DNA of 64,000 nucleotides from Catenuloplanes indicus (GCF_030813715.1 NZ_JAUSUZ010000001.1:5580001-5644000); one strand, 5' to 3'. Positions 26,494 through 36,815 are shown, numbered from the stretch's first letter. Made by a program: numbers and translations. The notes: a model not told the origin generated them from the letters alone.

Positions 26494-26616
26494 CTCAGCG
26501 TTTTGTCCGGTTTTATCCCCCGTAAGTAGCCGTGACGCCGCCGGGTGATCAGGAGTTGGTCACCTGGGCGGGCCGGTAGCGCCGGCCCGTCATGCAGGCT
26601 GCGGGGGTGAGGCACG

Positions 26617-28335
26617 GTGGAGCAGGGGCGGGTGCGCGACGCGGACGCCACCTGGCCGGTGCTCTACCGGGTGACCCCGGACGGCATTTTGGTCGAGGAG
26701 GTCCATCCCCCGGACGTCCCGGCCCCGGTGCCGGCCGCGCCGCCCCGGCAGCCCGCGAGACCTCAACTGGACTGGCCGGACTGGGACGACCCGGCCGCGA
26801 CCGTGTCGATGGAGCGGATCCAGGCCGAGTTCGACCGCACGGTAGCGCCGGTCAGCCCGGTCTCCGACGCGCCGCAGGCGGTGCCGGAACGACCGCGGCG
26901 GCCGCTGCGGCGCACGCCCGGCCGGCACGCGGCCGTGTCCCGGCGGTACGGCTGGGAGGGCCGCTACGTACGGCGGCTGCTCGGCGCGGACCTGATCGTC
27001 GGCGTGCTGGCCGGCGCGCTCGCGTTCGGGCTGCGCTTCGGCCAGGTGGTCACCGCCCGCAACTGGGTCTACGCGCTGCTCTCCGTGCTGCTGCCGGTCG
27101 CGCTGATCGCGGTGCTGGCGCTCGGCCGCTGCTACGAGCGCCGCTTCCTCTACGTCGGCATCGACGAATATCAGCGGGTGATCCGGGCCGGGCTCGGGCT
27201 GACCGCCGCGGCCGCGATCGTCTCGTACGCGCTGGAACTGCCGCTGGCCCGCTCGTACGTGCTGATGGCGCTGCCGGTCGCCACCGCGGCCACCGTCTCG
27301 GTCCGCTTCCTGCTGCGCAAACGCCTGCACACGGCGCGCACCCGCGGGCAGTGCCTGCGCCGGGTGATCCTGGTCGGCCACGAGCTCGCCGTCATTCACA
27401 TGAGCCGTCAGCTGCGGCGCGAGCGCTACCACGGGTACGAGGTGGTCGGCGCGTGCTTGCCGCCGCGGCACGACGGCGCGGTCGGGCTGCCGGTCTACGG
27501 CACGTTCGACGACGTGGCAGAGGCGGTGGACGCCGCGTCCGCGGACACCGTGATCGTGCTCAGCTGCCCGGAGCTGGACGGGCAGGCGCTGCGCCGGCTG
27601 GCCTGGCGGCTGGAGCGCAACGAGGCCGACCTGATCGTGGCCAGCGCGCTGATCGACGTGGCCGGCTCGCGGACCACGGTCCGGCCGGTGGACGGCCTGC
27701 CGATGCTGCACGTGGACCACCCGCGGCTGGACGGTGCGACCCGGGTGGTGAAGGAGATCGTCGACCGGGCCGGTGCGGCCGTGCTGCTGCTGCTGAGCGC
27801 GCCGCTGCTGCTGGCGCTGGCCGCCGCGGTACGCCTCGGTTCGCCCGGGCCGGTACTCTTCCGGCAGGTCCGGGTGGGACGGGACGGGCGCGAGTTCGTC
27901 ATGTACAAGTTCCGCAGCATGTACCCGGACGCGGAGGCTCGGCTCGCCGAGCTGCGCCACCTCAACGAGCACGACGGCGTGCTCTTCAAGATCCGTGACG
28001 ATCCCCGGGTCACGCCGGCCGGCCGCTGGCTGCGCCGGCTCTCCCTGGACGAGCTCCCGCAGCTGCTGAACGTGCTGCGCGGGGAGATGTCGCTGGTGGG
28101 ACCACGGCCGCCGTTGCCGGCCGAGGTCGCCGCGTACCCGGACGACGCCCGCCGCCGGCTGGTGGTCAAGCCGGGGATGACCGGACTGTGGCAGGTATCC
28201 GGCCGCTCGGACCTCACCTGGGACGAGGCCGTGCGACTGGACCTGAGTTACGTGGAGAATTGGTCACTGTCGCTGGATCTGACGATCCTGCTGCGTACGG
28301 TGGCCGTGGTGGCCCGCTCCTCCGGCGCCTACTGA
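26617..28335 (+). CDS. Polyprenyl glycosylphosphotransferase (exopolysaccharide-initiating)
   Basis: 572 residues from a GTG with GGGGGTGAGG upstream. A Pro-rich cytoplasmic N-terminus of about 120 residues is followed by four hydrophobic segments, a Rossmann-like nucleotide-binding region around RRVILVGHELAVIHM, and one more membrane segment. The C-terminal sugar transferase domain has VMYKFRSMYPDAE, DELPQLLNVLRGEMSLVG and KPGMTGLWQVSGRSDLTW. The family (WbaP/CpsE/EpsE-like) transfers a sugar phosphate to undecaprenyl phosphate to start repeat-unit assembly. No other polysaccharide genes lie next to it. cysQ starts 42 bases downstream. Confidence 0.93.
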   Translation: MEQGRVRDADATWPVLYRVTPDGILVEEVHPPDVPAPVPAAPPRQPARPQLDWPDWDDPAATVSMERIQAEFDRTVAPVSPVSDAPQAVPERPRRPLRRTPGRHAAVSRRYGWEGRYVRRLLGADLIVGVLAGALAFGLRFGQVVTARNWVYALLSVLLPVALIAVLALGRCYERRFLYVGIDEYQRVIRAGLGLTAAAAIVSYALELPLARSYVLMALPVATAATVSVRFLLRKRLHTARTRGQCLRRVILVGHELAVIHMSRQLRRERYHGYEVVGACLPPRHDGAVGLPVYGTFDDVAEAVDAASADTVIVLSCPELDGQALRRLAWRLERNEADLIVASALIDVAGSRTTVRPVDGLPMLHVDHPRLDGATRVVKEIVDRAGAAVLLLLSAPLLLALAAAVRLGSPGPVLFRQVRVGRDGREFVMYKFRSMYPDAEARLAELRHLNEHDGVLFKIRDDPRVTPAGRWLRRLSLDELPQLLNVLRGEMSLVGPRPPLPAEVAAYPDDARRRLVVKPGMTGLWQVSGRSDLTWDEAVRLDLSYVENWSLSLDLTILLRTVAVVARSSGAY

Positions 28336-28376
28336 ACGGCGCCCGCGAGGGGCATCGAGGCGATGGGACTGAGGGC

Positions 28377-29210
28377 ATGGGTGAGAGTCAGGGCGGCGAG
28401 AGCCCGCCGGTCATCGACGGTGCGTTCGCCCGGTGGCTGGCCGGCCGCGCCGGTCAGCTGCTGATGGAGGTGCGAGCCGAGGTCGGCCACGACGACCCGG
28501 CCGCGCTGAAGGCGGCCGGGGACAAACGTGCCCACGACTTCCTGATGTCGGAGCTGGCCCGGCACCGGCCGGCCGACGCGGTGCTCTCCGAGGAGCAGCA
28601 GGACGCGCGCGGTGTGCTGGCCGGCGAGGGCACGCGGCTGGACGCGAAGCGGGTGTGGATCATCGACCCGCTGGACGGCACGCGTGAGTTCTCCGAGGAG
28701 GGGCGCGCGGACTGGGCCGTGCACGTGGCGCTCTGGGGCGCGGGCTGCGCGCATCCGAACCGGCTGGCCGCGGGCGCGGTGGCGCTGCCGGCCCAGCACC
28801 GGGTGATCGCCACGGATCACCCGCCGGCGTACCCGCCGATGCCGGTCGCGTCCGCCACCGGCGGGAAGCTGCGGCTGGCCGCGAGCCGGTCCCGGCCACC
28901 GGCGTTCCTCAGCGGGCTGGCCGAGGAGATCGGCGCGGAGCTGGTCCCGATGGGGTCGGCCGGCGCGAAGATCGCGGCGGTGATCAGCGGCGAGGTGGAC
29001 GCGTACGTGCACGCGGGCGGCCAGTACGAGTGGGACTCGGCCGCGCCGGTGGCTGTGGCCACGGCCACGGGGCTGCACGCTAGCCGGGTCGATGGTTCTG
29101 CGCTGGAATATAACGGCGCGAATCCCCGCCTTCCCGATCTGGTCGTCTGCCGCAAGGATCTCGCTCCTCGGTTGCTCTCTGCACTCCGCGGGCATCTCCA
29201 GGTACCGTGA
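28377..29210 (+). CDS. cysQ: 3'(2'),5'-bisphosphate nucleotidase (CysQ)
   Basis: 277 residues from the ATG at 28377. The lithium-sensitive phosphatase signature is present: LSEEQQD, IIDPLDGTREFSEEGRADW with the metal-binding Asp residues, then GSAGAKIAAVISGEVDAYVH and EWDSAAPVAVA. It recycles PAP, and possibly PAPS, in sulfate assimilation. Its stop touches the frame of cysD, and the order cysQ-cysD-cysN indicates one operon. Confidence 0.94.
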   Translation: MGESQGGESPPVIDGAFARWLAGRAGQLLMEVRAEVGHDDPAALKAAGDKRAHDFLMSELARHRPADAVLSEEQQDARGVLAGEGTRLDAKRVWIIDPLDGTREFSEEGRADWAVHVALWGAGCAHPNRLAAGAVALPAQHRVIATDHPPAYPPMPVASATGGKLRLAASRSRPPAFLSGLAEEIGAELVPMGSAGAKIAAVISGEVDAYVHAGGQYEWDSAAPVAVATATGLHASRVDGSALEYNGANPRLPDLVVCRKDLAPRLLSALRGHLQVP

Positions 29211-29248
29211 TGGAAGCTTCAGCACTTGACCAACCGGAAAGGTCGGGA

Positions 29249-30157
29249 ATGACTCAGCCGACGTACCGGGTGTCGCATCTCGACGCCCTCGAAGCGGAGA
29301 GCATCTTCGTGATGCGCGAGGTGGTCGCCGAGTTCGAGCGCCCGGCGCTGCTCTTCTCCGGGGGCAAGGACTCGATCGTGATGCTGCGCCTCGCGGAGAA
29401 GGCGTTCGCGCCCGCGCGCATCCCGTTCCCGGTGATGCACGTGGACACCGGCCACAACTTCCCCGAGGTGCTCCAGTACCGGGACCGCCGCGTCGCGCAG
29501 CTCGGGCTGAACCTGGTGGTCGCGTCCGTGCCCGAGGCGATCGAGTCCGGCACGGTCCGCGAGCCGGCCGACGGCACCCGCAACCGGATCCAGACGCCGG
29601 TGCTGCTGGCCGCGCAGGAGAAGTACCGGTTCGACGCGCTGTTCGGCGGCGCCCGGCGGGACGAGGAGAAGGCGCGGGCCAAGGAGCGGGTCTTCTCGTT
29701 CCGCGACGACTTCGGCCAGTGGGACCCGAAGAACCAGCGCCCCGAGCTGTGGTCGCTCTACAACGGCCGGCACCAGCCCGGCGAGTCGATCCGGGTGTTC
29801 CCGCTGTCCAACTGGACCGAGCTGGACATCTGGCGGTACATCGAGCGCGAGCGGATCGAGCTGCCGTCCATCTACTACGCGCACGACCGCGACGTGGTGG
29901 TCCGGGACGGCATGCTCTACGCGGTCAACGAGTACCTGAAGGCCCGGGACGGCGAGGAGATCGTCACCAAGCGGGTGCGGTACCGGACCGTCGGCGACGC
30001 GTCGCTGACCGCGGCCGTGGAGTCGGACGCGGACACGGTGCAGAAGGTGATCGCCGAGGTGGCGGCCACCCGGCTGACCGAGCGCGGTGCGACCCGTGGC
30101 GACGACCGGGTGAGCGAGGCGTCGATGGAAGACCGCAAGCGGGAAGGCTACTTCTAG
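29249..30157 (+). CDS. cysD: Sulfate adenylyltransferase subunit 2
   Basis: 302 residues from the ATG at 29249, chosen because GGAAAGG lies six bases upstream; the overlapping GTG at 29207 and ATG at 29210 would add 13-14 residues. The PP-loop motif is LLFSGGKDSIVMLRLAEKAF, followed by MHVDTGHNFPEVL and FGGARRDEEKARAKER, both conserved in CysD. With CysN it makes APS from sulfate and ATP. It ends DRKREGYF, the usual C-terminus. Confidence 0.96.
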   Translation: MTQPTYRVSHLDALEAESIFVMREVVAEFERPALLFSGGKDSIVMLRLAEKAFAPARIPFPVMHVDTGHNFPEVLQYRDRRVAQLGLNLVVASVPEAIESGTVREPADGTRNRIQTPVLLAAQEKYRFDALFGGARRDEEKARAKERVFSFRDDFGQWDPKNQRPELWSLYNGRHQPGESIRVFPLSNWTELDIWRYIERERIELPSIYYAHDRDVVVRDGMLYAVNEYLKARDGEEIVTKRVRYRTVGDASLTAAVESDADTVQKVIAEVAATRLTERGATRGDDRVSEASMEDRKREGYF

Positions 30158-30160
30158 ACC

Positions 30161-31453
30161 ATGACTGCACCTGCTCCGGTGGCGGACGACTCCCGCACCG
30201 TGGATCTGTTGCGCTTCGCCACCGCCGGTTCGGTGGACGACGGCAAGTCCACGCTGATCGGCCGGCTGCTCTACGACACCAAGTCGCTCTTCACCGACCA
30301 GCTGGAGGCCGTCGAGGCGGTCTCCGCGGCGCGCGGCGACGAGTACACCAACCTGGCGCTGCTCACCGACGGCCTGCGGGCCGAGCGGGAGCAGGGCATC
30401 ACGATCGACGTCGCGTACCGCTACTTCTCCACGCCGCGTCGCAAGTTCATCATCGCGGACACGCCGGGGCACATCCAGTACACCCGGAACATGGTGACGG
30501 GCGCGTCCACGGCGGACCTGGCGCTGATCCTGGTGGACGCGCGCAAGGGCCTGGTCGAGCAGTCCCGGCGGCACGCGTTCCTCTGCTCGCTGCTGCGCGT
30601 GCCGCACCTGGTGCTGTGCGTGAACAAGATGGACCTGGTCGACTGGGACCAGCAGGTCTACGAGCGGATCGCGGACGAGTTCACCTCGTTCGCGGCGAAG
30701 CTGGACGCGCCGGATCTCTCGGTCATCCCGATCTCCGCGCTGCACGGCGACAACATCGTCACGCGGTCCGAGAAGACGCCGTGGTACGACGGGCCGTCGC
30801 TGCTGCACCACCTGGAGCGGGTGCACATCGCGTCCGACCGCAACCTGGTCGACGTGCGCTTCCCGGTGCAGTACGTGATCCGCCCGCAGTCCACCACGGT
30901 CACCGACTACCGCGGCTACGCCGGTCAGGTCGCGTCCGGCGTGCTCAAGCCGGGCGACGACGTGATGGTGCTGCCGTCCGGCATGACGTCGAAGATCGCC
31001 TCGATCGACACCGCGGACGGGCCGGTCGCGCAGGCGTTCCCGCCGATGTCGGTGACGGTGCGGCTGGAGGACGAGATCGACATCTCGCGCGGCGACATGA
31101 TCTGCCGGCCGCACAACCGGCCGAGCCCGGCCCAGGACATCGAGGCCATGATCTGCTGGATGGACGAGACGCGTCCGCTGACCGTGGGCGGGAAGTACGC
31201 GATCAAGCACACCACCCGGACCGCGCGGGCCGTGGTGCGCGGGCTGCAATACCAGATCGACGTGAACACGCTGCACCGCAACGAGGGCGCGACCGAGCTG
31301 AGGCTGAACGAGATCGGCCGGGTCCGGCTGCGCACCACGGTGCCGCTGCTCGCGGACGAGTACCGCCGCAACCGCACCACCGGTGGTTTCATCCTGATCG
31401 ACGAGACCACGAACCGTACGGTCGGCGCCGGCATCATCCGCGAGGCGAGCTGA
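30161..31453 (+). CDS. cysN: Sulfate adenylyltransferase subunit 1 (GTPase)
   Basis: 430 residues, starting 3 bases after cysD. GTPase motifs are AGSVDDGKSTLIGRLLYD, the switch DTPGHIQYTRNM and NKMDLVDW, followed by two beta-barrel domains. GTP hydrolysis drives APS formation by CysD. It ends after the second barrel, so there is no fused APS kinase (CysC). Neither a separate cysC nor cysH is seen downstream, so the onward route of APS must be encoded elsewhere. Confidence 0.96.
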   Translation: MTAPAPVADDSRTVDLLRFATAGSVDDGKSTLIGRLLYDTKSLFTDQLEAVEAVSAARGDEYTNLALLTDGLRAEREQGITIDVAYRYFSTPRRKFIIADTPGHIQYTRNMVTGASTADLALILVDARKGLVEQSRRHAFLCSLLRVPHLVLCVNKMDLVDWDQQVYERIADEFTSFAAKLDAPDLSVIPISALHGDNIVTRSEKTPWYDGPSLLHHLERVHIASDRNLVDVRFPVQYVIRPQSTTVTDYRGYAGQVASGVLKPGDDVMVLPSGMTSKIASIDTADGPVAQAFPPMSVTVRLEDEIDISRGDMICRPHNRPSPAQDIEAMICWMDETRPLTVGGKYAIKHTTRTARAVVRGLQYQIDVNTLHRNEGATELRLNEIGRVRLRTTVPLLADEYRRNRTTGGFILIDETTNRTVGAGIIREAS

Positions 31454-31466
31454 CCTCAGGACGGCG

Positions 31467-31496
31467 AAGGGGCTGCCCGGATCGGGTGGCCCCTTT
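31467..31496 (+). terminator. Rho-independent terminator after cysN
   Basis: AAGGGGC pairs with GCCCCTT and an inner CCCG with CGGG around a GAT loop. TTTCTCG follows. Confidence 0.75.
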
Positions 31497-31587
31497 CTCG
31501 TACCGTCCGATGTTTGAATGTGTTGACTCTTGAGCGATTCTGGTGGAACTATGATCGGTGCATACACCGACTTAGGAGGCCACGGAC

Positions 31588-32565
31588 GTGAAATTGCTCG
31601 TCACCGGCGGTGCCGGATACATCGGCAGTGTGGTCAGCCGGCTGCTGCTGGACGCCGGGCACGAGGTGACCGTCCTCGACAGCCTGATCACCGGGCACGC
31701 GGAGTCGGTCGCGCCGGACGCGACGTTCGTCGAGGCCGACATCAAGGACGCGGCCACCGTGCTCACGCCCGGCGCCGGGTTCGACGGTGTGCTGCACTTC
31801 GCCGGGCTGATCGCGGCCGGTGAGTCGATGACCAAGCCGGAGCTGTACTGGCAGCAGAACGTGGTGCACTCGCTCGCCCTGCTGGACGCGGTCCGTGCGG
31901 CCGGTGTGCCCCGGTTCGTGTTCTCCTCGACCGCGGCCTGCTACGGCAACCCGACCGAGATCCCGATCACGGAGACCGCGGTGACGCTGCCGACCAGCAC
32001 GTACGGTGCGACCAAGCTGGCGTTCGACATGGCGCTGACCTCGGAGGCGTTCGCGCACCAGCTCGGCGTCACGTCGCTGCGCTACTTCAACGTGGCCGGC
32101 GCCTACATCCGCGAGGACCGGGCGATCGGCGAGCGGCACGACCCGGAGACGCACCTGATCCCGATCGCGCTGCAGGTCGCGGCCGGCAAGCGGGACAAGC
32201 TGACGCTGTTCGGCGACGACTACCCGACGCCGGACGGCACCTGCGTGCGTGACTACATCCACGTCGAGGACCTGGCCCGCGCGCACCTGCTGGCGCTGGA
32301 GACGTCGACGCCGGGCGAGCACCGGTTCTACAACCTCGGCAACGGCCAGGGCTTCTCCAACCGTGAGGTGGCGGAGGCGGTCCGCGAGGTCACCGGCGCC
32401 GAACTGCCGGTCGAGGTCGCGCCGCGCCGCGACGGCGACCCGGCGATCCTGGTCGCGTCGTCCGCGAAGGCGCGCGCCGAGCTGGGGTGGGTCCCGGCCA
32501 AGCCGACGCTGCAGGCGATGATCGGTGACGCTTGGACCTTCTACCGGGAGCACGTGGCCGCATGA
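31588..32565 (+). CDS. galE: UDP-glucose 4-epimerase
   Basis: 325 residues from the GTG at 31588, with TTAGGAGG about 10 bases upstream. It has the extended SDR fold with VTGGAGYIGSVVSRLLL, the catalytic SSTAACYG and STYGATK (Tyr-x-x-x-Lys), and SLRYFNVAGAY. It interconverts UDP-glucose and UDP-galactose. It overlaps galK by four bases. The region upstream has a -10-like TATGAT near 31550, consistent with a promoter after the cysN terminator. Confidence 0.96.
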   Translation: MKLLVTGGAGYIGSVVSRLLLDAGHEVTVLDSLITGHAESVAPDATFVEADIKDAATVLTPGAGFDGVLHFAGLIAAGESMTKPELYWQQNVVHSLALLDAVRAAGVPRFVFSSTAACYGNPTEIPITETAVTLPTSTYGATKLAFDMALTSEAFAHQLGVTSLRYFNVAGAYIREDRAIGERHDPETHLIPIALQVAAGKRDKLTLFGDDYPTPDGTCVRDYIHVEDLARAHLLALETSTPGEHRFYNLGNGQGFSNREVAEAVREVTGAELPVEVAPRRDGDPAILVASSAKARAELGWVPAKPTLQAMIGDAWTFYREHVAA

Positions 32566-33716
32566 GTGAGCTTGCGAACGAATCATCGGCTCAGCGCTTC
32601 GAGTCGGTTTTCTCCGGTACGGCCGAGGGGACCTGGGTCGCGCCGGGCCGGGTGAACCTGATCGGTGAGCACACCGACTACAACGACGGCTTCGTGCTGC
32701 CGTTCGCGATCCCGCAGCGGACCGAGGTGGCCGCCGCCCGCCTCCCGGAACATTCGTGGGAGGCGTGGTCCGCGCTCAACGGCGAGACCGTCCGGTTCAC
32801 CGAGGACGATCTCACGCCCGGCGGTGTCCCCGGCTGGGGCGCCTACGTGGCCTCGGTGGTCTGGGCGCTGCGCGAGCGCGGTTACGACGCGCCCGGTGCC
32901 CGCCTGGCGATCACCTCGGACGTGCCGCTCGGCGCCGGTCTGTCGTCCTCGGCGTCGCTGGAGTCCGCGGTGCTGGGCGCGCTGGTCGACCTGGGCCGCC
33001 TGGACGTGCCGGTCGAGGAGCGCCCCGCGATCGCGCAGCTGGGCGAGAACAAGTACGTCGGCATGCCCAGCGGCATCCTGGACCAGTCCGCGTCGATCCG
33101 CTGCCGCGAGGGCCACGCGCTGTTCCTGGACTGCCGGTCGCTGGCGGTCGAGCACATCCCGTTCGATCTGGCCTCGGCCGGCCTGGCCATCTTGGTGATC
33201 AACAGCAACGCGCCGCACCAGCTGGTCGACGGGGAGTACGCGGCACGCCGGGCCAGCTGCGAGGCGGCCGCGGCCGCGCTCGGCGTGCCCGCGCTGCGCG
33301 ACGTCTCCCTGGACGGGCTGGACGACGCGCTGGCCCGGCTGGACGACGACGTGCTGCGCCGCCGGACCCGGCACATCGTCACGGAGAACGACCGGGTGCT
33401 GCGCACGGTCGAGCTGCTGCGCGCCGGTGACGTGCGCGGCATCGGCCCGCTGATGACCGCGTCGCACGCGTCCATGCGCGACGACTTCGAGATCACGGTC
33501 GAGCAGGTGGACCTGGCGGTCTCCGCGGCGCTGGAGGCCGGCGCGTTCGGCGCCCGGATGACCGGCGGCGGCTTCGGCGGGTGCGTGCTCGCGCTGGTCG
33601 AGACGTCCGCGGCGGACGAGGTCCGGTCCGCGGTGGAGAAGGCCTACGCAGCCCGCGCGTTCACGCCGCCGGCCACGTTCGTCGCCACCGCGGCGCCGGG
33701 CGCGCACCGCCTCTGA
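32562..33716 (+). CDS. galK: Galactokinase
   Basis: 384 residues from the ATG overlapping the galE stop (ATGA). It contains the galactokinase signature GRVNLIGEHTDYNDG, the GHMP loop PLGAGLSSSASLESA and the C-terminal MTGGGFGGCVLAL. It phosphorylates galactose at C1. galT is not in the cluster, so either it is elsewhere or another uridylyltransferase completes the pathway. A strong terminator follows. Confidence 0.96.
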   Translation: MSELANESSAQRFESVFSGTAEGTWVAPGRVNLIGEHTDYNDGFVLPFAIPQRTEVAAARLPEHSWEAWSALNGETVRFTEDDLTPGGVPGWGAYVASVVWALRERGYDAPGARLAITSDVPLGAGLSSSASLESAVLGALVDLGRLDVPVEERPAIAQLGENKYVGMPSGILDQSASIRCREGHALFLDCRSLAVEHIPFDLASAGLAILVINSNAPHQLVDGEYAARRASCEAAAAALGVPALRDVSLDGLDDALARLDDDVLRRRTRHIVTENDRVLRTVELLRAGDVRGIGPLMTASHASMRDDFEITVEQVDLAVSAALEAGAFGARMTGGGFGGCVLALVETSAADEVRSAVEKAYAARAFTPPATFVATAAPGAHRL

Positions 33717-33725
33717 GTCACGTCA

Positions 33726-33757
33726 CGAACGGCCCCGGGCACGCCCGGGGCCGTTCG
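33726..33757 (+). terminator. Hairpin terminator after galK
   Basis: A perfect 14-bp stem (33726-33739 with 33744-33757) with a CACG loop. It lies between convergent genes and may serve both. Confidence 0.75.
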
Positions 33758-33790
33758 CCGTGCCGCGCCCAGAAGGGCGGGCGCGGCGGG

Positions 33791-35053
33791 TCAGTTGATC
33801 CAGAGCTTCTGCCAGGTGAGGCCGTCGGTGGAGAACGCGACGTAGCCGGAGCCGTAGAGGTTCTCCGCGACCCAGCCGGCCGTGGTACGGCGCAGGTCGC
33901 CGACGTTCGGCAGCGGGCCGGTCAGCTTCGTGAACGTGGCGCCGTGGTCCGCGCTGACCCACCAGGTGGCACCGCCGCTCGCGACCAGCAGCCGGCCGTC
34001 CGGCAGCGGCACCGCCTCGCCGGACACCGAGCCCGGCTTGCCGGTGGACCCGGCCGTGCGGGTGGTGTGGAACGAGTCGCCGCCGTCGGTGGAGTGGTGG
34101 ATCGCCAGCACCGCGTCGTCCTCACCGGTGACGATCACGTAGACGTGCTCGTTGCGGACCGCGACCGAGATGCCCTCGACGCCGCCGGTGCCGAACGAGT
34201 GCAGGTCCCAGCTCTTGCCCGCGTCGTGGGTGACCGCGACCGCGGCCTTGCCGGCCTGGTCGACGCCCGCGACCCACCACGCGCGCGAGGCGGTGGCGGC
34301 CGGTGCGACCCAGCGCACGTCCAGCGCGGGCTGTGTGGCCAGCGCGACCGCGCGGCCGCCGGTGGACAGCGCCGCGGTCTTGAACGCGCCGCCCTCGGCC
34401 TGACGGCGGCACATCACGTCGCCGTCGGTCAGCGAGTGGGCGGACGAGCCCTCGTTCGGTACCCGGGTCCAGTCCCGGCCGGAGTTGCCGGAGACCAGCG
34501 ACTCGGTCTTCGAGCCGAGCACCACGGTGCCGCCGGCGAACGCGTTCAGCTCGGTGATGTCCAGGTCGGTGTCGACCGGGCTGGTCTCCCACCGCCGGCC
34601 GCCGTCCGTGGTCCGGGCCAGCGTGCGGGTGCAGCGCGGGTCGCCGGTGCAGTCGTTCAGCACGTACCCGGTGGTCTTGTCGACGAACGCGACCTGGCCG
34701 ATCCGGCCGGGCAGCTCGGTGATCTCGGCGCCGTCCTCCAGCCCGATCAGCGTGATGCCGTCGCTGCTGGTGACGGACGTGTCCGCGGACGCGGACGGGC
34801 TGGCGGTGACCGGAACGGCCGCGATCGGCGTGCCCCGGCCGGTGTCGCCGCCGAACTGCGGGCGCAGCGCGACCGCGCCACCGGTCAGGACCGCGAGCGT
34901 GGCGACCGCGGCGGCGGCGGCACGCCGGCGACGGGTGCGGTGGGCGTGCGCGCGGGCCCGCAGCGCGCCGAGCGGTGGCTGCGAGATGCGGCCGAGCACG
35001 TCGTTGCGGGCGGCGTCGAGGCGCTCGTCCAGCGACGGGTCCTCAGCGGGCAC
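33791..35053 (-). CDS. Membrane-anchored beta-propeller protein, probable anti-sigma partner
   Basis: 420 residues from a GTG at 35053 that overlaps the stop of the ECF sigma gene. A short cytoplasmic segment of about 35 residues (DERLDAARNDVLGRIS) precedes a basic stop and a membrane segment near 45-62. The remaining ~350 residues are extracytoplasmic and contain repeated Asp-box-like units (TTDGGRRWETSP, THDAGKSWDLHS, STDGGDSFHTTR, SADHGATFTKL). These indicate a sialidase/Ycf48-type propeller. No zinc-binding anti-sigma motif is seen. Its place after a sigma factor and its topology suggest a sensor that restrains the sigma factor until the propeller binds something outside. Confidence 0.82.
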   Translation of the reverse strand: MPAEDPSLDERLDAARNDVLGRISQPPLGALRARAHAHRTRRRRAAAAAVATLAVLTGGAVALRPQFGGDTGRGTPIAAVPVTASPSASADTSVTSSDGITLIGLEDGAEITELPGRIGQVAFVDKTTGYVLNDCTGDPRCTRTLARTTDGGRRWETSPVDTDLDITELNAFAGGTVVLGSKTESLVSGNSGRDWTRVPNEGSSAHSLTDGDVMCRRQAEGGAFKTAALSTGGRAVALATQPALDVRWVAPAATASRAWWVAGVDQAGKAAVAVTHDAGKSWDLHSFGTGGVEGISVAVRNEHVYVIVTGEDDAVLAIHHSTDGGDSFHTTRTAGSTGKPGSVSGEAVPLPDGRLLVASGGATWWVSADHGATFTKLTGPLPNVGDLRRTTAGWVAENLYGSGYVAFSTDGLTWQKLWIN

Positions 35054-35681
35054 GGACCACCTCCACCCCCGCGGCCGCGACCCCGGGCAGCGGGACGGCC
35101 GTGCGTCGTACCGGTGCTGGCTTTGGCATCGTCTCGGTTTTCTCCGGTACCGGTTCTGGTGCATGCCCGGGGTAGTCCGCGAGCAGCTCGGACATCGCGG
35201 CCCGGCCCCGGTAGAGCCGGGACTTGACCGTTCCGGTGGGCAGGTCGAGCAGCGCGGCGATCTCCTCGACCGGCAGGTCGGCGAAGTAGTGCAACGTGAT
35301 CACCTGGCGGTAGCCGGCCGGGATCCGGGCCAGCGCCGCGTGCACGTCCGGTCGCTCCGGGCCGGGTGGCGGCGCGACCGCCTCGACCAGCGGGCGGTCC
35401 CGGAGCAGGATCGTGTCCAGCAGCTTCCGCCGCCGCCACCGCCGCCGGACCACGTTGATCGCGACGGTACGCAGCCAGGCCTCCGGGTTGTCCAGCGAGG
35501 TGAGCGTGCCCGGCCTGGCCAGGGCGCGGGCGAACGCCTCCTGCACCACGTCCTGCGCCTCGGTCAGGTCCGTGGTGAACGCGTAGACCTGCGTCACCAG
35601 CCGCCGGTAGCAGGCGTGGTAGATCTCCGTGAGGGCGCGCTCGTCGTCGTCGCCGACTTCCTCGTCGCGTTGTGCCAGCAA
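35043..35681 (-). CDS. ECF-type RNA polymerase sigma factor
   Basis: 212 residues from a TTG at 35681 with GGGAGG six bases upstream. Region 2 includes DLTEAQDVVQEAFARAL and EAWLRTVAINVVRRRW. Region 4 has YRQVITLHYFADLPVEEIAA and GTVKSRLYRGRAAM. The ~45-residue Pro-rich C-terminal extension is unusual for a minimal ECF protein. It shares a transcript with the propeller protein by an 11-base overlap. A likely target is its own promoter, in the 108 bp before trpS. Confidence 0.92.
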   Translation of the reverse strand: MLAQRDEEVGDDDERALTEIYHACYRRLVTQVYAFTTDLTEAQDVVQEAFARALARPGTLTSLDNPEAWLRTVAINVVRRRWRRRKLLDTILLRDRPLVEAVAPPPGPERPDVHAALARIPAGYRQVITLHYFADLPVEEIAALLDLPTGTVKSRLYRGRAAMSELLADYPGHAPEPVPEKTETMPKPAPVRRTAVPLPGVAAAGVEVVRAR

Positions 35682-35765
35682 CCGTGGCCTCCCGGCGTCG
35701 TCCGTCAGGTTAGTTGAACCTTCAACCTACTCTCCCCACGCAGGGTACGACCCATACCTGTGTGA

Positions 35766-36815
<1,050 letters not shown>

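Noticed and set aside
26569-26589. 8-bp hairpin before the glycosylphosphotransferase as terminator of pth
   Set aside because: Short stem without T tract close to the next start; could be incidental in GC-rich DNA.
28188-28376. Earlier start of cysQ inside the glycosylphosphotransferase gene
   Set aside because: The residues are an out-of-frame reading of a conserved catalytic region.
28336-29248. SAM or other riboswitch controlling the sulfur genes
   Set aside because: Gaps before cysQ and cysD are too short and show no riboswitch core.
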